Assembly: GCA_014529385.2 (NCBI GenBank)
Contig: CM043953.1
Span: 110,182,549-110,246,548, forward strand
From: Adiantum capillus-veneris
Taxonomy: Eukaryota; Streptophyta; Polypodiopsida; Polypodiales; Pteridaceae
Length of the DNA: 64,000 nt
Direction: 5' to 3'
The notes beneath the pieces are model-generated. The model was not told the DNA's origin, made no database searches, and saw only the letters and a list, made by a program, of their open reading frames with translations. Shown here piece after piece: positions 20,914 to 33,011 of the stretch. The stretch's first letter is position 1. Each line of letters opens with the position of its first letter. The position numbers were made by a program, and so were the translations under genes.

Positions 20914-21819
20914 TCATGTAGAGCGGTGTTCTGTAATCACTACTACTACATTTCTGTAGAAAGCTAACTTTCCCTTCTCCCTTGCTGCTATAATCTCTGG
21001 CATGACCTCTCTCATATGTGCAAGCTGTGAGAGTGTAAGATCATCTCCTAAAAAGATACTTGTTTTCTTGAGGGTTGGCCTCTTCTTTAAAAAGTCTTTC
21101 TTTTCTTCCATGGAGGGAAAGCGCAAAATGAGAGCCCGTTCTTTTGAACTCTCCCCATTACCTTCACTCTTCTTGCCCACTCTCCAAGCTTGTGTGTGCA
21201 AGTGCTTCTCCACCCCCATCATGGACATGAGGCTCTTCACCTCTTGGTCCACCTTATCTGAATCTTTCAGGCCGGTCACTCTCACGTGTAGAGCGTGTAC
21301 CCTTCTTCGTTGTTCCTCTTCAAGTGTCTTGTTGATGATGTCGGGTGTAGTCGGGATTTCCTTGCCCTTTCCCTTCTTGACAACTTCAATCCATTTTTCA
21401 GCCTCATCCATGTTCTTTTGCGTTTTGGAGAGAACCTCCACCCATGAGGTCTTCTTTTCTCCTTCCTCCTTTATTTCTTTGACTTGTGCTCGAATACTAT
21501 TCAGTTCATTGATCATTGATGGCTGAATTTCTCCATCTTCAAGGCATCCTCCCTCTTTGGTTTCGTCGAGCTCCTTCCTAATGGCTGAGATGCTACCTTT
21601 TAAAGCTTGAATTTCATCCCGGAACTCCTTGTGTTCTAGTTCCCTCGCCTGTTCCTTCCTCTTTTTCCATTCAAGAATTAAATTCTTCTCTTTCTTCCAC
21701 TCATCCATGTGGGCTTTGCATTCTTTCAACTCCTTTTCAATGGTTGTCATCCTCTTGCTTGTGACCATGTAGTGCGCCGCCATCCTTCTTGCCTTATTTG
21801 TTTCACTTATCTGATTCAC
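20914..21819 (-). CDS. LINE ORF1 protein, L1-ORF1p-like
   Basis: 301 codons, intact. Residues about 15-90 and 95-160 are heptad-rich E/K stretches (TTIEKELKECKAHMDEWKKE) expected to form a coiled coil. Residues about 180-300 contain a basic RNA-binding domain with LHVRVTGL and, later, ALILRFPSMEEKKDFL, followed by a C-terminal block with ARE(K)GK. That order (coiled coil, RRM-like, C-terminal domain) is that of vertebrate L1 ORF1p; plant L1 ORF1 proteins usually carry CCHC knuckles, which are absent here. Expected function is RNA binding and chaperoning in the retrotransposition particle. Confidence 0.65.
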   Translation of the reverse strand: MNQISETNKARRMAAHYMVTSKRMTTIEKELKECKAHMDEWKKEKNLILEWKKRKEQARELEHKEFRDEIQALKGSISAIRKELDETKEGGCLEDGEIQPSMINELNSIRAQVKEIKEEGEKKTSWVEVLSKTQKNMDEAEKWIEVVKKGKGKEIPTTPDIINKTLEEEQRRRVHALHVRVTGLKDSDKVDQEVKSLMSMMGVEKHLHTQAWRVGKKSEGNGESSKERALILRFPSMEEKKDFLKKRPTLKKTSIFLGDDLTLSQLAHMREVMPEIIAAREKGKLAFYRNVVVVITEHRST

Positions 21820-21850
21820 TTTCCAATAGAGAGGAGAGAACGACCTATAC

Positions 21851-22257
21851 GCACCGCATTATGCATACATGTGTTTCCACATTCAGCCTACATGGCATAT
21901 ATTTGCTTTCTGTATGTGTCAATGTGCAATTTCTGCGAGTTCTGCTGTTTCCAAATTCCTTGTAAAAATCCTTGCAGGTGTGAAAAATGCAGGATTTTGA
22001 AATTTTGAAGGTTCGGAAAATCTGGAAAAGCCGAGACTGTGGAAATTCTTGTGGAAATTCCTCCTGCAATTTGAATTTTGCCGGGTGTATGTACCTGCGG
22101 GCTAAGGAGGGGGGGGGGGGGGGGGGGGTTGGTTTTGATGTATGTCCTTGCGGGTGCGCTGTCACAGCAGCAGGCGGGGGGGGGGGAGGATGCGCAGCGC
22201 GAGGTAGGGTGCAGTTTGCGTGAGTGGAGTGCAGGCTACGCGAGGTGGGTGGCAGCA

Positions 22258-22261
<4 letters not shown>
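21851..22261. other. Region with two poly-G tracts
   Basis: No gene seen. Runs of 20 G (22109-22128) and 11 G (22176-22186) stand out. The first part may be the 5' leader of the LINE at 17043. Confidence 0.6.

Positions 22262-22317
<56 letters not shown>
22262..22317. repeat. (GA)n microsatellite at the second LINE 3' end
   Basis: About 27 GA units directly before the 3' terminus of the second minus-strand LINE copy, as at 16901. Confidence 0.97.
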
Positions 22318-22319
<2 letters not shown>

Positions 22320-24830
22320 TTATATTAACGTCTTCAAAAGGCCAAAATGACCTATGAGACCAAAGTGTTACAATGTGGTGGATCTGATACAAAGTCAGAG
22401 TAACAAAATGAAATGACAAAATGAAATACTATGAAATCCTAAGCTGGTAATGTGAACTAAGCAGCTAGCCGGGATAGCTAAATCACGTCACAAGAGATCG
22501 AGCATTGGTCGTTGGCGGATCTCATCAATCTCCTCCATGGTTAATTGTCTGATTGGGCTTCGTGCATGTTTGGCCAAAGTGATTCGAATCCTCTGATGCA
22601 GCCTCCGTCGATGCTGTGTAGTCCTCTGCAATCGTGGGAGATCCAGTCGCTCGGTCGATCAGTGTGTCTTTGGTGTGAGCCGACAAGATCTGTTGTGGTA
22701 GTAGCTCCTGTGTGTGTCCAGTGTCTGCTCTAAAGAAGTCTGTGATGTGTCTCTGAGACTGGCTGGCCTCTCCTCCCATCAAGCTCTCTCAGTGTCTACG
22801 CAGCTTGAGCAGAAACAAACCTAGGCATCTTTGATCCTCGTACCTCATGACCTTGGAGAGTGGTCCAAAGCCCTCTCTGAACAAACAGTGGAAGCGGCCT
22901 CATATCTCGTAGTAGACGGGGCAGTGACATGTGTAGTGTAACTTTGTCTCAGGCTCCATGTCACACAGGGGGCATGTCTTGGTCTCTGTTGGTACTCTAT
23001 TGTATCTCCCAGTCTCGATCTACAGCTGGTGTGAAGATGTGCGTATCTAGCCAATTGCACACCGTATCCCATGAGACAAGTGGGTGTCCATGTATCTGGG
23101 CCTCGTCACAAAACCGTCTCTCGTAAGCTGGAGAAGATGCTCTCTGTAGAAATCCATCTTCGTGCCCAACGCCTGTGCTGGCTGTATCCATGTCCTCCTG
23201 GTGTCTAGCTGAGTCGGGTCTTGGCGGATGAGCCTCGTGATCTCGGACTTTGTAAGAGTTAGGGAGGGTGCATCCAGTGAGTACTGGAAGGGTGGCAATC
23301 TGTCTATACTGAACCCATGCGCCTAGAACCATGATGTCATCTCCCCATACCAGCATGCTGTATCTCCCTGCATGACTAATTGTCGAGAGGACTCCAGTGC
23401 AAGGCGGGCGTATCTGTCTCTGGGAAGTTCCCACATGCGGTGTATGAATGAGACAGATCTGGTAAGCGCCTCAACCACTAATGGGGGGCAGCTAGCCCTG
23501 CTCGGATAATGGCACGTGGTACTGAAGCTTTGGCTCTAATGAGCCGCGAGATCATGGAGACCAGGGTCTTCTCCATGTCCCTCCATCCATCAGTGTGACC
23601 TGTCCTCCCGTGATGATCCAACGAAGGCCCCTAGATCTCAGCTCCATAGAGCAATGCAGAAGCCACCAAAGTGTCAAAGAGCCAGAGCTTCGTCCGAGGT
23701 TCCTGAAATTGAACCTGTGAACACATCCTCTCCAATCTACCCAATGCCGAATGGGCTCTGGTCAATCTAGTCTCTACTGCTCTCCTCAATGAAAATGCTG
23801 GTCCACTAAAAACCACTCCAAGGTAAGTGTAAGCATCTGTATACTCCACGGTCTCCTGGCCGTATGTGAATGCGGATGCTGACCTCCTGATCCACTGTGA
23901 TGTGGTATTAAATACCATGACCTTGGTTTTACCAAGGTTGACAGACAAACCACTTTCATGGGCAAAACTATGCAAAGCATCCAAGTGACGTTGCATCCCC
24001 TCCGGAGAGTCGGAGATCAACACATTATCATCAGCATATAACAATAGCGGAATCCATGTCCTTGCCAGCGGTGCACCTCTATCCCCATCTCTCTCAATGT
24101 AGTCAGAAACCTCATACATACATACCAAATAGAGTAGGAGAGAGCAGGCAACCTTGCTTCAACCCAATAGTGGAGTGAACTGGTGTAGATAGACCCTCTG
24201 AGGTGCGTACATGCTCTACTACTGATCTGTACAATGCCATGATCCTCCAAATGAGCTCTGTGGGTACTCCCATCTCCTTGTAATCTGTGCATCAATCTAG
24301 CTGTGGGTACTGTGTCAAATGCTTTGTGGAAGTCCACAAAGCTACAATAGATCCGTCTCCATGGGATCTGCCCTCCTCGATGATGGCCGTGAGTGTCAAG
24401 ATATGGTCAAGAGTGGAAAAACCTCTCCTAAACCCTGCCTGCCCAGCTGCACGTACTCCCTCTCTCTCTGTCCATCTACTCAGTTGCTGCTCAAGAATGG
24501 ATGCGTAGAACCGTGCCAATGTGTGTCCAATCATGATAGTGCGATAATTCCCAGGCTCCATAGGGTCTCCTGATTTGAAGATAGGTACAATCGTAGATAG
24601 GCTCCAAGTATCAGGCAAGCCCTCACACATGGCACGGTTAAACATGATTGCTAGAAGCTCTGCTAGTAGATCTTTGGCATGTATGAAATGTTCAGCCACT
24701 AGGCATCACGATCATATGCTCTCCCAGTCCTCATCCTCTCAATGGCCTTCTTCACCATCTCAGCGGTGAAAAAAGCACGTGTGTGGGCATGGATCGGGGG
24801 GATCGGGAAGGGGGGGCTGTCCAGATGGGC
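22318..24830 (-). pseudogene. 5'-truncated second copy of the same LINE
   Basis: Matches 17043-19560 in order: the 3' terminal block TATTAACGTCT(A/T)CAAAAGGCC, a C-terminal finger fragment, the thumb, and RT pieces at 24292-24699 and 23631-24128 (with LLYADDNVLISDSPEGMQRH and GQAGFRRGFSTLDHI). Many frameshifts and stops. Similarity to the first copy ends at about 24810, inside the region just before RT, so the copy is a typical 5' truncation. Confidence 0.85.
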
Positions 24831-24835
24831 CGATG

Positions 24836-25165
24836 GATTTCGTAGATGGGCGTGCTCACGTGGTAGCTACTTTTGGCAAAAGTTTGAAAGCAGTTGACTT
24901 TTTAGTCGCCAGAGCTTTATGGGGGTGCTAGTTGTTAGCAACTTTGATTTTAGGTGGGTGGCTTTTGTAACAGTTGCTTTTGGACCCAAGTGCCTTTATA
25001 AACGAACCTTGAGGCTTGGAAGCCCACTCTGGCAAATCAGTGCATGGTTGCACAATTGCGGAGTAGACCCGGCCCAACAATTGTACTCTATGACTTATTA
25101 ATATAAAAAAGTAATGAAAGGGGTGCCTAACTTAGGGGCGAGTGTGTTTGGGTAGAGAACTATGC
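24836..25165 (+). repeat. LTR fragment (+)
   Basis: Contains repeated GCTTTTG motifs, CCTTTATAAACGAAC (TATA-like), and the shared core ATATAAAAAAGTAATGAAAGGGGTGCC...GGGGCG (25101-25140). No primer-binding site was found after it. Confidence 0.5.
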
Positions 25166-25860
25166 TCTGCCGTACCTCAACTACAGTTGTTTTAAACTTC
25201 AAGTGTTAACAATTTCAAGTTCCGAAGTGTCTTTATTGTTGATTCATTGCCTTGCCCTTGGCACTTCCAGTGCATGTGTAGCTTAAGCGCTGTAGCCTTT
25301 CCAAATGTTTGGCGAAATGTAGCTATTAGATGTAGAGTTTTCAAAATTCTAAACGGTAGAATTGTAAGTTAACAGACACTTTTTGAGAGGTCTTCACCTT
25401 GTCTTGGTTTAAAGATACAAAGTTACAAACAAAGCACTATCTTTCATCCAACAGTCTGACATCCGCTTTCTCAGGATGAAACTTTAGAGAAGCTTTGAAA
25501 GTTTGGAAAGCAACATCTCACCTTTAAGGGGAATGCACAGACTTGGTGGTCAACTCTTTTACTACATGGCTAAGCACCTCGCATTGGCTCTCATTTAAGA
25601 GATTGTTCTCATCTCTTTGGTGGACACCATAGTGTGAATCAGAGATTTTGATCGCATGGAATTATCTTCGGATGACAAAAGAAGACACACTTTATACTTA
25701 AGTCAAAGATTTTGGAATACCTTTCTACCTGTAGTTTCTTTCAGGAAGATCTCACCAAAGAACAGATGGTGCAATATTGTTGTGGTTGGCCAAAAAAGCT
25801 AGAGTCACAAAATGGTGACGTGGCAAAAGAAATAGGAAAGCAGAACCGTACGGAGTGATG
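25166..25860. other. Unassigned region
   Basis: A weak gag-like trace (AQTWWSTLL in the + frame near 25540) follows the LTR fragment, but no continuous frame exists. Otherwise nothing recognised. Confidence 0.3.
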
Positions 25861-25865
25861 ACATG

Positions 25866-26170
25866 TAACAGGCTTGGACACTCCAAATCAATAGCAACAC
25901 ACGAACAGAAACTACAAATAACTAAACTTGAAAAGAGAGAGAGAGAGACACAAGCGGAGAGTCGACATGAAGCAACGGGATTTCGCTTGCAGATGTATTG
26001 GCCCCAAAGACTGGCGCCCATTTCGGGATTTCTTTCTTGATTGCCAATCACAAAGGTATAACTCCCGAGGGTTAACTCTCTGTGACTCTGCGTCCAGGTG
26101 CTTTGCCAGAGAGTGGCTTAAGGACATTTGGGGCCATGGGAGGCCTGTCAGGTGCAGCGGAATTGAAATG
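25866..26170 (-). repeat. LTR fragment, minus orientation
   Basis: Left end GTAACAGGCTTGGACACTCC is the LTR terminus; a short GA run follows, then the core GGCCCCAAAGACTGGCGCCC (25999-26019) and GAGGGTTAACTCTCTGTGACTCTGCGTCCAGGTGC-type sequence. Right part truncated. Confidence 0.6.
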
Positions 26171-26235
26171 GTGAAGATCTAGTTTTTACACTTCCACAAA
26201 TCCTTTCCTTTCTTTCCTTGTGTTACTGATTCCTT

Positions 26236-26620
26236 TTAGCTTGAATGATGGTTTCTTTTACTTTTTCTTGAAGAAAGGGGGAGAGAGAAGAGGAGAATGA
26301 CACCCAATCGGGTTCCAACCAACCCTCTCAAGGGCCCCCCACACCGTTGCCGATGTGGTATTTGCTTTAAATCACCAATCATTGAAACCAGTATTAAAAC
26401 CAGAGTCAAAAAATTCAAATCGGCACCAAGACAGATTTAAAACATATACCATCCATTTCAAACGAATTCCAAATAGGATTATCAAACAAGTTCTCAAACA
26501 GAACTCTAAACTAAAAAAGCATTCTCGACATCAATCGAGCTCGAAAAGACAACTGGCTTTCCATCTTGAAATCTACACCAAAATTAGGGGTTAGATTTCT
26601 TCCATAAGGTTGTAACCGAC
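26236..26620 (-). repeat. Fragment related to the 3568/8030 LTR group
   Basis: Has GAGAGAGAAGAGGAGAATGA, a CCCTCTCAAGGGCCC block and the stem-loop 26339-26358, matching the layout at 8150-8250 in the same orientation. The part beyond 26380 has TTTGAAA-type repeats resembling the reverse complement of 11010-11095. Confidence 0.4.
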
Positions 26621-27162
26621 CGCAGCATGGTCCATAAGCTTTTGGACTGGCAATGTTCTTGTAGCGGTGATGGTCCTCCCAAGACATAGCAATCACATTG
26701 GACTTCCAAGGTTATCGGTCCGAGAAGACCCCCATGTTGAGAGATGTCAAAAAATTTCAAGTTAGTAATTTGCTAGGGTTTCCATGGCAAGGTTTCAACA
26801 TACCCCACTACCAGAAGTTGTACTCCGAAGGAAGATGTCAGAAGGCATGTAACTTGAGAAAATTTGAAAGCTTGCCAAGTCCTTCGAGTGTGCGGCTTGG
26901 TAGCTATAGACTTCCACCATTGCATGGCACTGCTTCTAAGAAAAACAATGGCTTATGCCCCGTAAGACAGAGCGATGAAGACGGGAGTGCGCCCGATGCG
27001 CGATGGAGTAAGGGTGGGAGTGCCTAATAAGTCCGAGTTCGGGGCACGCACATTCTTTCATAAATTTTTTGGTAAAGCTTGGAAGCGCCGTCTTTCTCCG
27101 TCTCCTCTTTGGTAGGACCGGTATGCTTTTAGAAAAACGCATACTTGAAGCTCTGATACCAC
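26621..27162 (-). pseudogene. Internal leader of a minus-strand LTR element with PBS
   Basis: GAAGCTCTGATACCA at 27147-27161 is the reverse complement of a tRNA-iMet primer-binding site and directly abuts the LTR at 27163. Reading leftward on the minus strand, a 68-codon Arg/Ser-rich frame (26936-27142) follows without a recognisable gag motif. Confidence 0.5.
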
Positions 27163-27239
27163 TGTTACAGGCTTGGACACTCCAAGCGAGAAATCAATAG
27201 CAACACACAAATAGAAACTTAAAAATCACCGTACTTTAC

Positions 27240-27327
<88 letters not shown>

Positions 27328-27750
27328 GTTGACACGGCACGACGGAGTTCCGTGTCTAGAAGCACTGGCCCCAAAGACTGGCGCCCCTTTCGGTATTTCT
27401 TTATTATTGATCAATGCAAAGTACAACTTCCGAGGGTCCTTTGCTCTCAGACTCTGTCCAGATCCTCTGCAGAGTAAGAGGCCCAAGGACTCTTTTAAAC
27501 TTACAAGGGATGCCCGAAAGGAATGAGTTCAAAAGCACTAAACCCCAAAAGATCTGGTCCCCAAAAGCTAGCGCTGGAATCTGCAAAAGCTGCCAGTGTA
27601 ATTTACAGAAATCTGTACAGCCTGCCACTGTAGCACAGTAGCACGATTTTCAGAATTCTATACAGTTTGCCACATTAGCTGTCCGTACAGCCCTGCCATG
27701 TCAGCAATCAGCGCGCTTTACGGGTGTGTCTGTTGGAGATCAAACTTCTG
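27163..27750 (-). repeat. LTR with internal GA tract, minus orientation
   Basis: Left end TGTTACAGGCTTGGACACTCC; GA microsatellite 27241-27324; GGAGTTCCG; core GGCCCCAAAGACTGGCGCC (27367-27386) with TATTTCTTTATTATTGAT; then ACTTACAAGGGATGCCC and repeated AAAAGC motifs. This is the best-preserved reference copy of this LTR group. The right boundary is approximate. Confidence 0.7.
27241..27324. repeat. (GA)n microsatellite in LTR
   Basis: About 42 GA units between the LTR terminus and the GGAGTTCCG block. Confidence 0.98.
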
Positions 27751-27879
27751 TCTTTTAGGGTTTCGTGCCCCATGGCCGGTGTTTCATAAGTTCTTCAAGT
27801 TAGTCTGTTCAGTTTCTCTTGTCCACTCAGCCATTGCTCTTCCTGTTGGTCATGCCACGTCATCACTTTGTGACACCTC

Positions 27880-28670
27880 CGGGGCTGATTTGATGCACCT
27901 TTGGATCCTTCTTGATGTGGGATTGTGGATGGCCACCAAGGAACTGATTTGGGGCTGAATTGCGCTCCCGATGTGAGAGGAGTGAAGGGCTGAAAGCTGG
28001 CTGCAAAAACGCAGCAGATCTCGCGCATAAAGCAGGGCTGAAAGCGCAGATCTCGATGAAGGCGATGATGGGCAGCAATGGAGCACTCCATGCCGCCGAA
28101 GTACCGGACCACAACGGGAACCACGCCAGGACAATTTTCGAGCTGTGTTTGGCGACGGAACAGGCTGGAAAATGAAAACGCTGGCTGATCTGCTGCAGAT
28201 TTGTAGGCGCTAGGGCGAAGAAGTGAGATCGTTGGTTGATCTGACACTTGGAGCAAAACGGTACCACTTCTGCCGCAAACTGAAAATGCTAGGGATCGAT
28301 GAGGCAGAACGCTAGGCTCTGCTCTCCAATCACTGGCGCTAGAGTGAACTGATGCCAAAACGCTAGCACACCTACTCCCTATATAGGTGAGGAATTTGAC
28401 TTATGAATTTATTTAGGCTTAGGTAGGCCAATCCATCCACCACATCCAACAGATAAATCAATAAATTGATTTATCAATAAGTTAGGTCAAGGGGTTCCAG
28501 TTTGAGTGAAATTGTCGCACATTTGCCCCCCCGGAAATCCGATCGACACGGGGATTAGCTCATTGGATTCCTCTAACCTAGAACTACATGCACGTCACGC
28601 CAGATGCCCACCGCAGTGTAATAACATCTGTCAAAACGCTTGTACAAACCATTTATGCAAGAGGGGATTC
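27880..28670 (-). repeat. LTR-like sequence related to the 3568 group
   Basis: Contains GAAAACGCTGGCTGATCTGC and many ANCGCTAG/AACGCT motifs, the reverse complement of the GCGTTTT/CTAGCGTT cluster in the 3568 LTR, and CTATATAGG (28380) as a TATA-like site in the minus direction. The 187-codon minus frame 27795-28358 has no recognisable similarity and is regarded as fortuitous. Confidence 0.4.
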
Positions 28671-28745
28671 TGTTAACAGGCTTGGATACGCCAAGCGAGA
28701 AATCAATAGCAAACACACAAACAAAAACTTTAAAACCATTGAACT

Positions 28746-28850
<105 letters not shown>

Positions 28851-29275
28851 GTCTCACTAGAGCCTTCTTTTTGACATATTGGGATGTATTGCATATACCA
28901 CTGCTGGTTGTCAGGACATCTTTGCATCAGGATATATGCATCCGGCTCTTTGTTCAGGTCTCATATCTCTTATTCCGAAGGGGGGTGACACCACTCAGCT
29001 CCGACAGTGGAGACCTATTACCCTACTCCCTTCGGTCTATAAGATATTAGCGTTACTGATCAGCCATGCTTGCGGCAGTTCTTACCAGATATTATTCATA
29101 CTTCTCAGACAGGCTTCGTTATGGATTGATGCATTCTGGATAATATCTTCACCTTTTATGAGGCAGTAGAGTGGGCAAGATCATCTTCTGAACCTCTCGC
29201 TTTTTTCATCCTAGACTTCGAGAAAGCATACGATCGTGTTGACTGGGACTTTCTCTCGAAGGATCTTTAGCTAGG

Positions 29276-30325
29276 ATGGGTTTCCCTTTGAGATGGATTT
29301 CAGGTATTTCCGCTCTCGTCAGAACTGCCAGCAGCGCTATTACTATTGGTGACCGTGTCAGTCGCAGTTTTGAGCTTTCTCGATCTGTCCGTCAGGGATG
29401 TCCTTTAGCAGCATATCTGTATCTGTTTGTGGGAGAGACTATGTCTGACTTTCTTCGTGCTCAGAGTCATGCATTTCGGGGATTGACCATGCCAGTACCT
29501 ACAGCTCCAGACCTTATCGATCAAGAGTTTGCTGATGACACTATGCTCATGTTGTGCTATTTGCTACCCGCTCTTGATGCAATGCGGGAGGCCCTACAGG
29601 TTTTTTGCATTGCCAGTGGTGCACGCATTAACTGGCATAAATCCTTTGGGTTATTGGTTGGCAGTGATGACATACCTACTTGGGGGGTAGATAATGGTTT
29701 CACATGGCTACGGCCGGGTCAGACATGCAGATACCTGGTCTTTCAGGTTAGATTTGATGTTTCCACACAACAGCAGTTTGCACCCGTACTACAGTCTATT
29801 CGCAGGAAGCTATGCCATTGGTCTTCACGTCATCTGTCGTTGGCTGGCCGTGCATTGGTCGCCAACCAAGTCATTCTGGCTACAGTATGGTATACGGCTT
29901 CTTGTTGGATGTTACATTCTGGTGTGATAGCTCAGCTCCGCCGACTAGTAAGGAACTTTTTATGGAGTGGCACAGATGGGACTATTGATACTCGTGCTAG
30001 AGTTCGCCGGTCCACGATCATTCGTCCTAGGTCAGAGGGAGGCCTTGGCATCATTGATCCAGAGTTACAGAGCCGCGCACTTCTTACCAAGCTTATTGTT
30101 CGGGGTCTTTTTCCTGGCCAAGAACCTTGGAAGATGCTTCTTCAGGCTGCTCTTTGCACAGTGACTCCACGACTCGGCACTAGAGACGGTCATACTTGGC
30201 ATTCAAGGTATCGTTTTCTCTTTACGGATGCTCCCTTGTCCACTTCCACCCTTTCTCCGATCGCTCCTTCAGATTTGGGTTTCCATGAGACGGACTCTCG
30301 TTCGCTCACCTCCCTCGTGTCGTGA
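29276..30325 (+). pseudogene. L1 ORF2: reverse transcriptase core
   Basis: 349 codons. SVRQGCPLAAYLYLFVGE (residues 37-54) and the catalytic box FADD (85-88) are in the form usual for plant L1 elements; thumb sequences RHLSLAGRALVANQVIL and EGGLGIIDPELQSRALL follow. Residues before the first Met continue in another frame (FILDFEKAYDRVDW at about 29208-29250), so the N-terminal RT half is frameshifted. Confidence 0.85.
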
Positions 30326-31562
30326 GGAGATTGAGCGCAAGCCTCTCATTTGGAATGCTACAGTTCTTGATTCTTCGGTTAATCCACCTTGTCAGCTTGG
30401 AGAGAGGACTCACATTGATTGGGCTGCTTGGGACTCTGGCCCTGCTACCTCTATGCGGTTGTTTTATGAGACACGTATGCTGGATGCAGATTTTGTGGCA
30501 GAACATTATGACATTGGTCGCGGGGTGCCAGACAGACTGCTTGAGATCGATTCTGCCGTTCCTTCACAGTGGGATGCAGTCATGCGCGGCACGATTCAGA
30601 TGCCCCCTCATTGTGGCTGGGAAGGCCTCTTTGACCAGAGCACTCTCTTATTAGTTCGTTTGGACACCATGCTATTCACAGTTGATACTGACAACTCTCA
30701 GGGGAGTCATGCTCGATTGACATACGCTGCCACTTCTCCGCTACTTATCTCCTCCGGCGCTCGATGGGAGGCCATACGAGTAGTTGGCTCACGCGGGAAG
30801 CGTCGTTGTGTTGACCCCCGTTTTGCTTCCGTTGACGTTGCTCTTTGGAGGCTTTGGGTGTGGGAGGGCCGTGCCCTATCACAGCTTTACTGGGACCCAG
30901 GAGAGTGGCATTGGCCTCACTCAGATCCCACAGGTGCACCTGTATCCTTCTTTGAGTACACTGTCCGGATTGGAAGATTAGCATTGATGAGAGAGCAACC
31001 ACAGCAGCCCACTCATATGCGTTTCTGGTTACATTCAGGCCTCTCTCATGCCTATCTGCAGCAGTTTTGGTTCGCGATCTGGGATTTACATGATGCTCGT
31101 CGTATTTCCTTTTTCATGTGGATGATTGCTCATGCGGGACTACCAGTTGGGACTTGGCTAGCTTCTATGGGTCATGATCCGTTATGTACTGGCTGCCCTT
31201 TGTGCCAACTTGAGTCACCTGCTCACTGTCTTTGGTCATGCTCAGCTTCCCATGTAGTGTGGCTTGCAGTTTGCTCTCTACTCAGCAGATCAGGTGTTCA
31301 GCATGGATTTCTTACTTGGGGATCCGTCTCATGGTTGATGTCGATGCTCGGCCCGCATCTTTTCTACGAGGGCTCAGCCACAGATCCAGCCTTCATGCTT
31401 ACCTCCACTGGTTATCGACGAGGGACTTTGGCTATGCTACCACAGATTGCTTGGCAGGGAGATTTGCAGACACGTGATGCAGTTTTCTCAGTCATCACTA
31501 GTATTACACTATGGAATATTTGGAGAGCTCGTTGTCTTCACATTCTCAGTGCGGCTCCATAG
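30228..31562 (+). pseudogene. L1 ORF2: C-terminal region with RVT zinc finger
   Basis: 444 codons, overlapping the RT frame in another phase, so the original ORF2 has an indel near 30300. Near residues 285-345 it has ISFFMWMIAHAGLPVG and then CPLCQLESPAHCLWSC, the zf-RVT domain that ends plant L1 ORF2 proteins. Confidence 0.85.
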
Positions 31563-31922
31563 CTCCTTCAGGATATCCTCACTGCCATTTGGCTAGACAC
31601 CATTCACACCCTGATTTGGCAGTGGGATTCGTCCTCCGGTACATCTAGAGCAGCCGAGGCTCGTCGATTTGCCTTCCTTCGGCGTTGGGCACGATCCCCA
31701 CTTTTCTTCACACTGACAGGTGGTTAGATTACTTGGCATTATGTCCCTCCTCAGTGGTTTCTCCTCCACTCCTCACACCGACCACCATGAGATTGTTCTA
31801 ATCGAGTAGTCTCTATAGTGGCTCTCCTCCTTTCATTCAGCTTGTACACCCCACGTGATAGGCTACTTTGGCATCCGTTGGGATTATTTTGTACTCAGTA
31901 ATATACAGCCCTGACTTTTTCC

Positions 31923-31926
<4 letters not shown>

Positions 31927-31984
<58 letters not shown>
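31927..31984. repeat. (GA)n microsatellite, right of the L1
   Basis: About 27 GA units; continuation of the tract at 28747. Confidence 0.97.
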
Positions 31985-31986
<2 letters not shown>

Positions 31987-32340
31987 CGGCAAGGTGAAGT
32001 TCCGCGCCCAAAGTCCAAAGACTGGCGTCCCTTTCTATATTTCTTTATCATTGATCATTGCATAGTAAACTCTCGAGGGACCTCTGCTCTCAGACTCTGC
32101 GTCCAGATGCTCTGTAGAGTGAGGCCTCAGGGGCTCTTATAAACTTGCAAGGCATTCCCAAAAACAGAGCCCCAAAAGCAATAAGCTCAAAAGCACTAAA
32201 CCCCAAAAGCATCTGCTCCCAAAAGCTAGCGTTGGAGACTCTCAAAAGCAACCAGTGCAATCTGTGGAAATCCGTACAGCCTGCCACGTCAGCATCCATA
32301 TAATCTACCATGTCAGCATGTCAGCGCCAAGGTAGTTCTC

Positions 32341-32920
32341 GTTCGACGTACGGAACGTCTCGTTCCGTACGGCCTGTCACGTCTTGTCCGTTTGTCTATC
32401 GTGTTTCGTATGTTCAAAAATTCCCAACCGTTTATGACCGTTGGCGGTATTTTGACTGTTGACTAGTGAACGTTGTAGGCAGCTGTTTTGGAGCGCATTT
32501 TCACCACATTGGATCATATGCCATGTGCTAGAGCCTAGCCCTTCCACATGTGACAAATTACAATGGACATGAAGGCTTGAAGCCCATCATCCATGTGAGA
32601 TGATGTGACCTAAATTCTAATGACACTTCTCTCTTGCATGCTCTCCCTCACTCATCAAGAGTCATCATCCATGCTCTCCCTCTCCCATGCTCTAGCCTCT
32701 TCCTATTTAGGCAATGCCTCTCCATCTTTTTCTCCAACACTTACAACTACAAGCTCTCAATGCTCCCATGTTCTAGCTCTCAAGTGACAAGCTCTAGAGA
32801 CTAGAGTCTTGCCTCTCCATCTTCTCTCCTTGGGTCACTCCCTCTCAAGCTCCCATTGAAGCTCTCATAATTCACGTCTCCATCTCTCTCTCCCACCCCC
32901 ACCCCACCCTTCCAAGTTCC

Positions 32921-32973
<53 letters not shown>

Positions 32974-33011
32974 ATCTATTGATACTAGTAGCTACAGAGT
33001 ACATACTACAT
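32341..33011. other. Upstream region of the hAT pseudogene
   Basis: No gene seen. It is rich in ATGCTCTCCCTC, TCTCAAG and TAGAG-type short repeats and ends with a CT microsatellite (32921-32970). It may be the 5' part of the hAT element, but no terminal inverted repeat was identified. Confidence 0.4.
32921..32970. repeat. (CT)n microsatellite
   Basis: About 25 CT units just upstream of the hAT reading frame. Confidence 0.95.

Noticed and set aside
27795-28358. 187-codon minus-strand frame
   Set aside because: It lies in LTR-like sequence, overlaps two other open frames and shows no motif.
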